A stretch of 64,000 nucleotides of DNA. It comes from Rhizobacter sp964253025. Its GTDB lineage: Bacteria; Pseudomonadota; Gammaproteobacteria; Burkholderiales; Burkholderiaceae_C. The DNA is taken from the NCBI RefSeq assembly GCF_964253025.1, contig NZ_CAXUQC020000001.1:2728001-2792000 (forward strand), written 5' to 3'. The notes under the pieces are model-generated. The model did no database searches and had not been told where the DNA came from. It worked only from the letters and a program-made list of their open reading frames with translations. How positions within the stretch are numbered: the first letter of the stretch is position 1; the number at the start of each line of letters is the position of its first letter. Of the stretch, positions 1-9,322 are shown one piece after another. The translations under genes and the position numbers were made by a program.

Positions 1-1
1 G

Positions 2-1033
2 GCCCAGATTGCCATCGCCTCGCCGCCCGTCATGGTCGAGAACGAGGTGACCTGTACGAACATCGATCTCGAAAAGCGTGTCCCCTGCTCGGACTCGACC
101 TTGTTCTTCCACGAGGGCGCCGGGCTTGTGCAGCAGGCCTACAACGCGCGGGACTACGCCAAGCTCGATGCCCTCTACGAGCAGTGGTGCACCGGAAAGG
201 ACCGATTTCCCGACGGCCGCTGGAAGCTCACGCAGTACGGCCAAGGGCTGCGCGACAACTTCGTGGCCTGGAACAACTGGGCGCGCGACCTGAAGGCCAT
301 CAAGGCATGGCAGGCGGCACGACCGGGATCAGCCGCGGCGGCGTTCGCCGAAGCGACCTACTGGCACATCTACGCGTGGCACGCCCGGGGAGAGGGCTAC
401 GCCTCGACCGTGGCGCCCGAAGGTTGGGAGCTCTTTCGCGAGCGGATGGCCAAGGCGGTGGCGGCTGCAGAATCCGAAGTGCTCACGTCGGGTTCGTGTG
501 CAGCACCGTATGCATTGCGGTTGGACCTGTTGACCGAGACCGGCGCACCGGAGGCTCGCCTCGTCGCCTTGTACGAGGAAGCGGTGAAGCAGCACGGTGA
601 GTATCACGCCATCCACTTCGCCATGGCGAGGCACTACCAGCCGAGGTGGGGTGGGAGTGCGGCAGCCTACGAACGCTTTGCGCAACGGGTCGCCGAACAG
701 ACCCGGGCCTTCGAAGGCATGGGCATGTACGCGCGCCTCTACTGGCTCGTGGACTATCGTCAGAACCTGCCGTTCGTCAACGAGCCCGGACGCAATCCTT
801 CGTGGACCAAACTCAAGGCGGGCTACGAGGACCTGATGCGGCGTTACCCCTCCAGCATGCACAACCTGACGAAGTTCGCCGACGTGGCCTGCCGGTCGCC
901 GGACGGCGAGCTCTACCGGACCCTGCGGACCGCCATCCATGGCTATCACGCGGGCGCGGAGTTCGTTGACCCGGTGGACGTCTGCGACCGTCGGCATCGC
1001 TGGACGCCGCCGAAGGACCCTCAACCCGGTTGA
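2..1033 (+). CDS. DUF4034 domain protein, 5' end outside the window
   Basis: The reading frame is open from base 2, ahead of the first ATG at 32, so the true start and any signal peptide probably lie upstream of the window. The protein is rich in Trp and Tyr and looks helical, in the manner of tetratricopeptide proteins. It has conserved blocks such as ALYEQWCTGKDRFPDGRW, RWGGSAAAYERFA and YEDLMRRYPSSMHNL, which I recognise as the DUF4034 family of betaproteobacteria. No catalytic motif is visible and the family has no known function. The gene converges on the glycolipid-binding-type gene with about 70 bp between the two stop codons. Confidence 0.75.
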   Translation, partial: AQIAIASPPVMVENEVTCTNIDLEKRVPCSDSTLFFHEGAGLVQQAYNARDYAKLDALYEQWCTGKDRFPDGRWKLTQYGQGLRDNFVAWNNWARDLKAIKAWQAARPGSAAAAFAEATYWHIYAWHARGEGYASTVAPEGWELFRERMAKAVAAAESEVLTSGSCAAPYALRLDLLTETGAPEARLVALYEEAVKQHGEYHAIHFAMARHYQPRWGGSAAAYERFAQRVAEQTRAFEGMGMYARLYWLVDYRQNLPFVNEPGRNPSWTKLKAGYEDLMRRYPSSMHNLTKFADVACRSPDGELYRTLRTAIHGYHAGAEFVDPVDVCDRRHRWTPPKDPQPG

Positions 1034-1100
1034 TGTGCGCCGATCCCCGGTGCATGCCCACGCCTGCGCAGCGCTCTTGCAGCGGCGTCACGCACCCGCT

Positions 1101-1670
1101 TCACGCCGGACGCTGCAGCGCAAACACGCCCGGATACGCCGAGACGGCCCCCTCCGCCGTCACCTGCAGCACGGCCCGGTAGTCATGCACGGGTGACTCG
1201 TAGGCATACGTGGTGTCGGTGAGGCGCTGGTAGCGCTGCGGCAGGCGCTGCACGCGCAGGCTCGGGATGTCGAGGTAGACGGTCTGCACCTCGGCGTGCT
1301 CGCCGATGGCGAGGCCGAGCCTGCGGATCGACAGCATGTTGGTGGCCGGGGTGAAGCCGAGGTCGAGGTCGATCAGTCCGGCCAGTGCGGGCCGTTCGCG
1401 CCCGTCGACCCACCAGCGGGATTGGCGGTCCGACTCGAAGGAGAGCCGCACGGCTCTCGGGCCGACGCGGCCCTCGACCCAGGCACGCCTGAACCGGAAC
1501 GCCGGGCTGGCCACCACTTCGTACTGCAACTGACACACGAGATCGGATTCCGCGAAGGCGGCCATGCCCGTCCAGCGGCAGGCCCTCGCGGACGCTTCGA
1601 ACCGGCACGCATCGTGGCCCGGTGAATCGAGTCGGCTCCACAGGAAGTCGATTGCATGCATGACGGTCAT
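1101..1670 (-). CDS. Putative glycolipid-binding protein (PA1994-like)
   Basis: This 189-residue soluble protein has no signal peptide. It matches the putative glycolipid-binding family typified by Pseudomonas PA1994: an N-terminal beta-rich half, then the family blocks LIDLDLGFTPATNMLSIRRL and PQRYQRLTDTTYAYES, and the terminal YPGVF. The length is typical. The biochemical role is unproven, since the name rests on a structural resemblance to lipid-binding folds. An alternative ATG lies three codons in, at 1661. The gene sits 40 bp downstream of the tspO-like gene on the same strand, so co-transcription is plausible. Confidence 0.75.
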   Translation of the reverse strand: MTVMHAIDFLWSRLDSPGHDACRFEASARACRWTGMAAFAESDLVCQLQYEVVASPAFRFRRAWVEGRVGPRAVRLSFESDRQSRWWVDGRERPALAGLIDLDLGFTPATNMLSIRRLGLAIGEHAEVQTVYLDIPSLRVQRLPQRYQRLTDTTYAYESPVHDYRAVLQVTAEGAVSAYPGVFALQRPA

Positions 1671-1710
1671 CCGGACGTCGAGCCCGCTGGCGGAGGCGCA
1701 ACCGACTTCA

Positions 1711-2205
1711 TCACAGCAGTCCCGGGTTGTTCCGCCACACGGATCCGGTCAGGGCGCAGGCCAGCGTCACCCAGGCGAGGTACGGCAGAAGCAGCACGGC
1801 GGCCACGCGCCTCACCCGCCAGAACAGCGCAGCGGTGATGGCGATGAGCACCCACAGCACCAGCACCTCGGCGAACGCCAGGGCGCCCAGCCGCCACGCG
1901 AAGAAGAGCCAGGTCCACAAGGCATTCGCGGCCAGTTGCACCAGGAACAGCGCCAGCGCCGCACGGCGCGGCCCGCGCTCATGGGCCCGCCAGACGAGCC
2001 ACGCCGCCACGCCCATCAGCAGGTACAGGACGGACCACACCGGGCCGAAGGCGGATGCGGGTGGCGCCCAGGCGGGGCGCACGAGCTGCGCGTAGAAGGT
2101 GCTGGAGTCCATGGAGGCGACGGCGCCGGCGGCAGCCGCGACGAAGACCACGGCCAGCCAGCCGAGGAGGCCCATGAATTGCGCGAGCGAAGAGCGTGTA
2201 GGCAT
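1711..2205 (-). CDS. TspO/MBR family tryptophan-rich sensory protein
   Basis: This small inner-membrane protein has five hydrophobic segments. It carries the TspO/peripheral benzodiazepine receptor signature FYAQLVRPAWAPP, then FGPVWSVLYLLMG and a WTWLFF stretch. Family members bind porphyrins or other tetrapyrroles and cholesterol-like ligands and modulate stress or photosynthesis genes; the ligand here is not known. I chose the ATG at 2205 (164 residues, the usual family size). A start at 2241 would add 12 Pro/Ser-rich residues. Neither start has a strong Shine-Dalgarno sequence. Confidence 0.88.
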   Translation of the reverse strand: MPTRSSLAQFMGLLGWLAVVFVAAAAGAVASMDSSTFYAQLVRPAWAPPASAFGPVWSVLYLLMGVAAWLVWRAHERGPRRAALALFLVQLAANALWTWLFFAWRLGALAFAEVLVLWVLIAITAALFWRVRRVAAVLLLPYLAWVTLACALTGSVWRNNPGLL

Positions 2206-2352
2206 TGGCGGCGGCCCTGCGGGTGAAGGAAAGCGCGCCATCAGCGTCCAGCGCGCGAAGCCCTCCCACTGTGCACCATGCGGCCCACCCGCATGGTCAA
2301 GCGGCTTTGCAGGTGCCGGGCATCCATCTCCGGCGACGGACGCGGCCGGTGA

Positions 2353-2862
2353 TCAGGCCGTGCGCGCCAGGATCGCTTCGTACACCTCGAGATCGTGCTT
2401 GGAAAAGCAGCAGAAGGTCACCTCGACCACGCCCTGTCCGTCGAAACTTCGGACCGTGGACACGGCGATGTGGGCGGCCTCGTTCACGGGGTACCCGTAC
2501 ACGCCGGTGCTGATCGAAGGAAAGGCCAGCGTGCGGACACCGTGGGCCGCCGCCAGTTCCAGCGAGCGCCGATAGCAGGCGGCCAGCAAGCCGGGCTCGC
2601 CGCGGGCGCCGCCGTGCCACACCGGCCCCACGGTGTGGATGACGTGCCGCGCCGGCAACCTGAAGCCGGGCGTGATGCGCGCATCTCCCGTGGGACAGCC
2701 ACCGAGGTCGCGGCAGGCGGCCAGCAAGGCCGGGCCAGCTGCCCGATGAATGGCGCCGTCCACCCCGCCGCCGCCCAGCAGCGAGCTGTTGGCGGCGTTC
2801 ACGATGGCGTCGACCGCCAGCGTCGTGATGTCGGCCTGGATCGCACGCAGCCGGGCCGGCAT
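2353..2862 (-). CDS. O-acetyl-ADP-ribose deacetylase (macrodomain)
   Basis: A single macrodomain of about 169 residues. It shows the ADP-ribose-binding signature VDAIVNAANSSLLGGGGVDGAIHRAAG near the N terminus and the phosphate-binding GVYGYP loop, as in YmdB/MacroD-type enzymes that hydrolyse O-acetyl-ADP-ribose or remove ADP-ribose from proteins. I set the start at the ATG at 2862, two bases after the mutL stop codon, rather than at an upstream codon inside mutL. The tight spacing implies translational coupling to mutL. The specific substrate cannot be told from sequence. Confidence 0.9.
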   Translation of the reverse strand: MPARLRAIQADITTLAVDAIVNAANSSLLGGGGVDGAIHRAAGPALLAACRDLGGCPTGDARITPGFRLPARHVIHTVGPVWHGGARGEPGLLAACYRRSLELAAAHGVRTLAFPSISTGVYGYPVNEAAHIAVSTVRSFDGQGVVEVTFCCFSKHDLEVYEAILARTA

Positions 2863-2864
2863 GC

Positions 2865-4742
2865 TCAGCGCCCCCGCCAGAAGAGCCCGTCCAGGTCCTT
2901 CATCGTGAGCTGTCGCCAGGTGGGCCGGCCGTGGTTGCACTGGTCGGCGCGTTCGGTGCGTTCCATGTCGCGCAGCAGCGCGTTCATCTCGTCGATCGTC
3001 AACTGGCGGTTGGCGCGCACGGCGCCATGGCAGGCCATCGTCGACAGGATCTCGTGCTGGGCGCGCTCGATGACGCTCGTGGCGTCGAACTGGCCGAGCT
3101 CGGCGATGACGCTGCGTGCCAGTTCCACCACGTCGCCACCGTCCAGCGCGGCCGGCCGCGACCGCACGGCCAGCGTGGTGGCCGACAGCGCGGAGATGTC
3201 GAGGCCGAGGCGGCGAAGGTTGTCACCCTGAGATTCCACGGTCGCGATCTCCTCGGCGGTGGCCGAGAAGGTGGCCGGGATCAGCAGCGGCTGCGTCTCG
3301 ATGTCGGCTGCGCCCAGGCTCGCCTTCAGCCGCTCGTAAACGATGCGTTCGTGCGCCGCGTGCATGTCGACGATGACGAGGCCTTGGTCGTTCTCGGCGA
3401 GCACGAACACCCCGCCCACCTGGGCCAGCGCACGGCCGAGCGGCCAGTCGCCGGTCGGCAAGGCCGTTGCGGGCGCCGCGGCCGGTCGGCTGGCGGCTGC
3501 CTGCCATGCGGCCGGCGGTTCCTGGGCGAAGAGCACCGCGGCCTGTTGCAACCCGAGCCCCACCTGCACCCCCGGCCGGAAGTCGCGTCGGTCGGACGAG
3601 GCCTCGCGGTACGCCACGGGCGCCGGTCCGCGCGCCCACATGTCGTTGTCGGCCGCGGCCAACGCGTGGACGGCGTCGGGGCCCTCCATCGAGACCTGCA
3701 GCGGCGTGGTCGTCAGGGGCGCGCCTCCTGCCAGCGCCTGCGAAGCGGCAAGCGCCGACTCCACGGCGCGGCGCATCGCCTGGTGCACCTCGCGCGAATC
3801 ACGGAAGCGCACCTCGATCTTGGTCGGATGCACGTTCACGTCCACCCGGTCGGGCGCGATCTCGACGAACAGCACGTAGGACGGCTGCCGGCCACCGTGC
3901 AGCACATCCTCATACGCCGACCGGATGCCGTGCGCGATGAGCTTGTCCCGCACATAGCGGCCGTTGACATAGACGTACTGCTGGTCGGCCCGCGCCCGAG
4001 CGGCCGCCGGAATGCCGGCGCGGCCGGACACGCGCATCGGCCCGAGCACCATGTCGACCGGCCGGCTCTGCTCGACGAAGTCGCCACCGAGCACGTCCTT
4101 CAGCCGCTGGTCGAGCGGCGCGCGTCGCCACTGCTGCACGAGCTTGCCCTCGTGCCACACCGCGAAGGCGACATCGGGCCGCGTCAAAGCGTGGCGGCGC
4201 ACGGCGTCGACGCAGTGAGCCAGCTCGGTGGCGTCGCTCTTGAGGAACTTGCGGCGGGCCGGCGTGTTGAAGAAGAGCTCGCGCACCTCCACGCTCGTGC
4301 CCACCCCGCGGGCGGCCGGCGCCAGCTCCCCTGAGCGGGCATCCAGCCGCTGGGCATGCGGCGCACCGCCCGTGCGGCTGGAGATGCTCACCTCGGCGAC
4401 GGAGGCGATCGCGGCCAGCGCCTCGCCGCGAAACCCCATGGTGAGCACGCTTTCCAGGTCGCTCAGCGAGCCGATCTTGCTGGTGGCGTGGCGGCGCAAG
4501 GCCAGCGGCAGGTCGGTTGCCGGGATGCCATGGCCGTCGTCCTCGATGAGGATGCTGCGCACGCCGCCGCCCACGAGCTTGACCACCACCTCGGTGGCGC
4601 CGGCGTCGAGGGCGTTGTCGACCAGCTCGCGCACCACCGACGCGGGGCGCTCCACCACCTCGCCCGCGGCGATCTGGCTGATGAGTTCATCGGGCAACTC
4701 GCGGATCGGGCGCGGTGCGGACGGCTGCAGGACGGCGTTCAT
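2865..4742 (-). CDS. mutL: DNA mismatch repair protein MutL
   Basis: MutL couples mismatch recognition by MutS to strand removal. The 625-residue protein has a GHKL ATPase head with the motifs ELVDNALDAGAT, IEDDGHGI and GFRGEAL within the first ~110 residues, a Pro/Ala-rich linker, and a C-terminal dimerisation domain. That domain carries a DMHA(x)2E(x)4E nuclease motif at residues 459-470, an ACH at 570-572 and CNHGRP from residue 602. These are the metal-binding motifs of endonuclease-proficient MutL, as in Neisseria. I chose the ATG at 4742 because the conserved PIRELPDELISQIAAGEVVERP follows it; a start at 4811 would add an unconserved leader. The gene heads a leftward run with the macrodomain gene. 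Confidence 0.97.
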   Translation of the reverse strand: MNAVLQPSAPRPIRELPDELISQIAAGEVVERPASVVRELVDNALDAGATEVVVKLVGGGVRSILIEDDGHGIPATDLPLALRRHATSKIGSLSDLESVLTMGFRGEALAAIASVAEVSISSRTGGAPHAQRLDARSGELAPAARGVGTSVEVRELFFNTPARRKFLKSDATELAHCVDAVRRHALTRPDVAFAVWHEGKLVQQWRRAPLDQRLKDVLGGDFVEQSRPVDMVLGPMRVSGRAGIPAAARARADQQYVYVNGRYVRDKLIAHGIRSAYEDVLHGGRQPSYVLFVEIAPDRVDVNVHPTKIEVRFRDSREVHQAMRRAVESALAASQALAGGAPLTTTPLQVSMEGPDAVHALAAADNDMWARGPAPVAYREASSDRRDFRPGVQVGLGLQQAAVLFAQEPPAAWQAAASRPAAAPATALPTGDWPLGRALAQVGGVFVLAENDQGLVIVDMHAAHERIVYERLKASLGAADIETQPLLIPATFSATAEEIATVESQGDNLRRLGLDISALSATTLAVRSRPAALDGGDVVELARSVIAELGQFDATSVIERAQHEILSTMACHGAVRANRQLTIDEMNALLRDMERTERADQCNHGRPTWRQLTMKDLDGLFWRGR

Positions 4743-4883
4743 CCCATCATTGTAGGGAGCGGCCACCGGCCTCAGGGACCCGCGACCGACGAGGGAATGC
4801 CAACTCGTCACCGCCCCCTCACCCGGGGGTCGGTCACCGAGCGATTCATCCGGGCATCACGCCCTGCCGTGATAATGCGCCGC

Positions 4884-5537
4884 ATGGATATCGCCGCCTT
4901 CCTCATCGACTTCATCCTGCACGTCGACGTGCACCTCGCCAACTTCGTGGCCACCTACGGCACCTGGGTGTACGCCCTGCTGTTCGCCATCATCTTCGTG
5001 GAGACCGGGCTCGTCGTGATGCCCTTCCTCCCGGGCGATTCACTGCTCTTCGTGGTGGGTGCGCTGTGCGGGGCCGGGCTCATGAGCCTGCCCATCGCCA
5101 TCGGCCTGCTCATCGTCGCGGCCATCCTGGGCGACCAGCTCAACTACAGCATCGGCCGCCACTTCGGCCCGAAGGTGTTCCAGTGGGAGAACTCCCGCTT
5201 CTTCAACAAGCGCGCCTTCCAGCAGGCCCACGCCTTCTACGAGCAGTACGGCGGCGCCACCATCATCGCCGCCCGCTTCATGCCCTTCCTGCGCACCTTC
5301 GCCCCCTTCGTGGCCGGTGTGGCCGAGATGACGCGCAGCAAGTTCACCCTCTTCAACGTCGTCGGCGCCCTCCTCTGGGTCGGCGGCATCGTGATGGCCG
5401 GCTACCTCTTCGGCAACATCCCCTGGGTGAAGGAAAACCTCGACAAGATCATCTGGGCCGCGATCATCATCCCGGGGCTGCTGGTGTTGTTCGGGGCGTG
5501 GAAGGCCAAGCGGCGCGCCGCGGCGCTGGTGGCCTGA
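4884..5537 (+). CDS. DedA family membrane protein
   Basis: The 217-residue polytopic inner-membrane protein belongs to the DedA (SNARE-associated/VTT) family. These proteins act in undecaprenyl-phosphate or phospholipid flipping and are needed for envelope and proton-motive-force homeostasis. Diagnostic features are the early ETGLVVMPFLPGDSLLF segment, GDQLNYSIGRHFG, and the amphipathic FxRFxPxxRT-type signature in ARFMPFLRTFAPFVAG. The ATG at 4884 gives MDIAAF; an ATG at 4875 would add three residues. The gene is divergent from mutL across about 140 bp that must hold both promoters. Confidence 0.92.
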   Translation: MDIAAFLIDFILHVDVHLANFVATYGTWVYALLFAIIFVETGLVVMPFLPGDSLLFVVGALCGAGLMSLPIAIGLLIVAAILGDQLNYSIGRHFGPKVFQWENSRFFNKRAFQQAHAFYEQYGGATIIAARFMPFLRTFAPFVAGVAEMTRSKFTLFNVVGALLWVGGIVMAGYLFGNIPWVKENLDKIIWAAIIIPGLLVLFGAWKAKRRAAALVA

Positions 5538-6004
5538 GGGGCCGGTTGCCCAGTTCCGCCGGCCCGCGGTGCCGTTGAACGCGAACGGAAACGGTGGTTT
5601 GGCTGGCAACGTTCAACAGGGCTTTGCGGGAGTCGGTTCATGCGTGAGAACCACGCGGGCGATTTGGTAGAACTGCTGTCGTCCGTGACCGGTATGCACA
5701 GCGAATGCGTACCCGCGCTGATGCCTTTGACTAAGACTGCAACTGGCCAGTAGCGGCCGGCCGTGATAGGCCGCTCCGGAGTAGGCTGCTCGGCACCGCT
5801 GCCTCAAAGGATGCCTTTCGGGCCAGTGCAATTCGATGTGTGTGCGCGCCATTTGCGCACCTTGTCGGGATCCCCACGATCGCAGTTGCGGTGAGCCAAT
5901 CCGCTGGTGAACACCTGCATTTGCTCGTTTCGTCGCCCGTCCGGACGGCCCGTCCATGGCGACGCGTATCCTACGATTCCATTCCGACCACACCCTCCAT
6001 CGCC
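5538..6004. other. 467-bp intergenic region with no convincing gene
   Basis: This stretch between dedA and the HEAT-repeat gene is less GC-rich than its surroundings and holds no frame with credible codon use. The minus strand can be read as about 80 residues from 5613 without a stop, but no Shine-Dalgarno sequence or known motif supports it. Parts resemble the degenerate intergenic sequences often scattered in Burkholderiales genomes. I find no tRNA, clear terminator or promoter. It marks the left edge of the accessory-looking segment. Confidence 0.4.
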
Positions 6005-9000
6005 ATGAAGTTCCCCTGGACCGCGCCCACTGCGAGGGACATCGTCGACGAGGTAGACGCCCTCAGCCACAACCAGCGATTCCGCCGGATGATCGAGCTC
6101 GGACGGCAGTCGGCCCGGAATCATCGACTGACGCAAGCGCTGCAGACGTTGGCGGACTCGGAGGTCCACTACGAGCGGATGCTGGCCTTGATGGCCGCGT
6201 CGGGGTCGCAGGACGCGGGCGTCGTGGCCAGCTTCCTGTGCGATCCGTCTCAGTCCCTCGCCCTGCGCGCCGCCCGACTTGCTACGCGGATAGTTCCCGA
6301 CGGCGTGTTGCTGAAGCGGATGCCTGATTTGGCGCCGCGCTGTCGCCAGACACTGGCCTGGCGGCTCTGGAAGGCGGGCCGGGCCCATGTCAACGATGCG
6401 CTCGAATCAAAGCTGTCGCAGGCGGACCGTTTGCACCTTTTGCCCTGGACCAGTGACGCGTTCATCACTGCAAGGCTGGGCACGGACGAACTCGCAGCAC
6501 TCGCACCGTCGCGATGGGCGACGCTGGCCCAGCGGCTGCCAGCGCACGTGCGGGACGTACTACTTCGTGAACTCGATGAAGCGGAGCCCGTCTCTTACGT
6601 TCTCCGCATGAAAGTCGTGGCAGCGCTGCAGGGCCTGTTACGCCAGGACCGCGTCGCGGGACTGACGCTGCTCGTGGCCGCCGCAGGCCGGATGCCGATC
6701 GCGACGCTTCCCATGGCCCGCTACGCCGCCTACTTCCCACAATCGGTGGCCGGCATCCTCCTGAATCACGGGGGAACGGCGCGTGTCGACTTAGCGGTCA
6801 ATGTGCTGAAAAGGCTGGATCCCGAGACCGTATGTTCGCTGCAAATGGCGGACTCGCTGCGGAACCTGCAGGCCGCATTCCCTCGGCTGACCCCAGTTCA
6901 GCGCGCGGCGCTCTACGGTGTCGCCGGTGAGGGGTGGAGAGCGCCCAGCGGGGCGGTGCCCATCTCGCTGGTGCGCGCCTTGCCGCAGGAGACGCGGCAG
7001 GCCGAAGCGCGCCGTGCTTTCTCGGCACGCCTCCTTGAGACCGAGCCGATGACGCGCGTCGCTTACCTCGGCTGCCTGCCGTTTGCAGAGGCGTCGCAAC
7101 TGGCGCGGCCGTACCTGTCGCAGCCGGACGGCGAACTGCGCGCCCAGGCTGTGGCTGCGGTGGTCCACGCCGCCCGCTACGAATCCGCGAGCTTGGACGC
7201 CGTGCTCGAATTCTGCATGGCTCGTGACAACGAGCAGGATCCGGTGCGGCTCACGATGTTCACGACACTCGCGGCGCTGCCCGTCTCGCGCTGGGACGCG
7301 AGGCATTTGCCCAGCTTCACTGCGCTGATTGACGCGGCGCTTCGAGCACGCGACTGCTCGTCCATGACGATGTCGGCCGCGGTGCAGTGGCTCATGGGGG
7401 TCATCGTCCAGCACCCCGATTTCGTCGCGACCACCTTGCCCCGCCTGGTCGAGCGCCTGGGCGGCGTTGGCAGGATCGGCGCGTCCCATTGGGAATCGCG
7501 CATGAGTGATCGGGAGATGCGGCAAGTCGCACCGCCGCTGATGCCGATGCTCGAGACCTGGGTCCAGCGCAACCAGGGCGGCGTCGCCGTGCGGTTGATC
7601 CTTGCGTTCGGTCGCCGGGCTAGGGCCGTCGAGTCCTTCACCGATCTCCTGTTCGCGCTTGCCCGGGACGGCCGTGCCATTGACGCCCGATCGGGGCTCG
7701 AGGCACTGGCGCACATCGGCCCTCCGAAGCAGGTAGACGAATGGATCCCGTCTTTGCTCGATCGCGAGCCCGGCTGGATCACGATCGGCACCGTGGCGCA
7801 GCACCTGCATTGGAACCGGCAAGACCTCTTGACGCCGTTCCTGACCGCGCGCCAGTTCAGCGGCCGCTTCTCCTCCGCCCAGGCGGCCTTTCTGCCTGTC
7901 TTTGAGCGCGGCTTCGAGCGTTGGACCGCCGCTCAGCAGCAGCGCTATGGCGACTCACTGCTCGCGATCCTGAACAGCTCCAAGCGGAACGCCTGGGAAC
8001 TCTATGGCGTTGTCCAGCGATACGCGGCCATGCCGTCGCTCGCCCTGGATCCGATTGCTCGGCTCGCACGCCTGGACTCCCCGGACGCGGCGCTGCGCGA
8101 CAAAGCACTGGAAGCACTCGGGCGCACAGACGGCGGGCGTGGAGTGCCCACGCTGGTCTCCGCGCTCGACGATGCGCGTGCCCGCGTCGCGATCTACGCC
8201 TTGCGGCAATCGGTGGTCGCCATGCCGGCTGCGGAGGCACTTCGGCTGATCGGCCAGGTGCCCCGGAACAAGGTCACGGTCGCCAAGGAGATCGTCCGGT
8301 TGGTCGGCGACCTGCGCAGCGACGCAGCGTACGACTTCCTCGGAGCGTTCGAGGAGGATGCGTCGCTGCACCCGGACGTGCGGATCGCGCTGCTGCGCGC
8401 CTATTGGAGCTTCCTCCACCGACCGGAAACCTGGCTGCGCTTTCGCACCGCGGCGCTCGACGGCCCTCCGGCGCTGGCACGTTCCACGATCCGGGTGCCC
8501 CAGGTCGGATTGACGCCCGAAGGCCAGCACGCCTGGGGCCAGCACATGGCCCTGTTGCTTCGACATGCCGACGCGCTCATCCGGAAGGAAACCCTGGAGC
8601 GCCTCGTGCAGATGCCGCCAGCGAGAGGAGAGTCGTCCCTGCGTGATGCCCTGGTCGGGCTGCTTGGCGATGTCGACTCCGCGCTGGTTCAACTGGCGGC
8701 GCAGGTCCTGCTCACAACCTACGGCCGCACGGCTGGCCAGGCGTTGGCAGCTGTTTTCGCCGCGGTGCAGCGGCCCCATTCGCTCGCGGCCATCGTCTCG
8801 GCATACTGCCATCTCCGCCGCGAAGGCGCGGCGGAACTGAGCACCTCCGCCGCCCCACTGGTGGACGCGCTGATTGACCGACGATGGCACATTGGCCAAG
8901 CGGTCCAGGTGGCGCTCACGGTCCTGCCACCGGAGCCGGCCCTGGATCTGCTTCGACGATTGCAGGCCAAGGGCTTTCTGCACCCGGGCGTCGTAGCCGA

Positions 9001-9271
9001 CGCGGTCGCTTCGATGGCGCAGTGCGCCGCTGGCCGAAGCGTGCAAAACCTTGCCGCGATGGAAAGCGCGCTGGGCGCCGAGCCGTCCGGGGCGCTTCGT
9101 CGCATCGGGTTGAGCCTACTGTGCGAGCTGGCCGCGAAAGGGGGCTGGACGACCGAAGCGCGCGGGCGACTGGAGACGTATCGCGGAGATCGAGATCAGT
9201 GGGTGTCTGATACGGCGGATCTGGTGCGTGTGCCAAGCGAGGTGGCGGACGGGTATGAGACAGGAGAGTGA
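6005..9271 (+). CDS. Very large HEAT-repeat protein of unknown function
   Basis: The 1,088-residue, almost entirely alpha-helical protein has no signal peptide, membrane segment or catalytic motif that I can recognise. Repeating pairs of amphipathic helices run through it. The clearest HEAT-like unit is near residues 690-735, with a ALRDKALEALGRTD helix followed by GVPTLVSALDD and ARVAIYALR. Such solenoids usually scaffold protein-protein contacts. I chose the ATG at 6005 (MKFPWTAPTARD) because the preceding 55 codons are Arg/Pro-rich and look like non-coding sequence. Its stop codon is followed in the same frame by another open stretch. The role is unknown; a stand-alone orphan or a defence or secretion accessory are both possible. 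Confidence 0.7.
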   Translation: MKFPWTAPTARDIVDEVDALSHNQRFRRMIELGRQSARNHRLTQALQTLADSEVHYERMLALMAASGSQDAGVVASFLCDPSQSLALRAARLATRIVPDGVLLKRMPDLAPRCRQTLAWRLWKAGRAHVNDALESKLSQADRLHLLPWTSDAFITARLGTDELAALAPSRWATLAQRLPAHVRDVLLRELDEAEPVSYVLRMKVVAALQGLLRQDRVAGLTLLVAAAGRMPIATLPMARYAAYFPQSVAGILLNHGGTARVDLAVNVLKRLDPETVCSLQMADSLRNLQAAFPRLTPVQRAALYGVAGEGWRAPSGAVPISLVRALPQETRQAEARRAFSARLLETEPMTRVAYLGCLPFAEASQLARPYLSQPDGELRAQAVAAVVHAARYESASLDAVLEFCMARDNEQDPVRLTMFTTLAALPVSRWDARHLPSFTALIDAALRARDCSSMTMSAAVQWLMGVIVQHPDFVATTLPRLVERLGGVGRIGASHWESRMSDREMRQVAPPLMPMLETWVQRNQGGVAVRLILAFGRRARAVESFTDLLFALARDGRAIDARSGLEALAHIGPPKQVDEWIPSLLDREPGWITIGTVAQHLHWNRQDLLTPFLTARQFSGRFSSAQAAFLPVFERGFERWTAAQQQRYGDSLLAILNSSKRNAWELYGVVQRYAAMPSLALDPIARLARLDSPDAALRDKALEALGRTDGGRGVPTLVSALDDARARVAIYALRQSVVAMPAAEALRLIGQVPRNKVTVAKEIVRLVGDLRSDAAYDFLGAFEEDASLHPDVRIALLRAYWSFLHRPETWLRFRTAALDGPPALARSTIRVPQVGLTPEGQHAWGQHMALLLRHADALIRKETLERLVQMPPARGESSLRDALVGLLGDVDSALVQLAAQVLLTTYGRTAGQALAAVFAAVQRPHSLAAIVSAYCHLRREGAAELSTSAAPLVDALIDRRWHIGQAVQVALTVLPPEPALDLLRRLQAKGFLHPGVVADAVASMAQCAAGRSVQNLAAMESALGAEPSGALRRIGLSLLCELAAKGGWTTEARGRLETYRGDRDQWVSDTADLVRVPSEVADGYETGE

Positions 9272-9322
9272 CCCCCTTTCATTAGACTGATCTCGACCAA
9301 GCAACTCCCACCCTCGCTGCTT

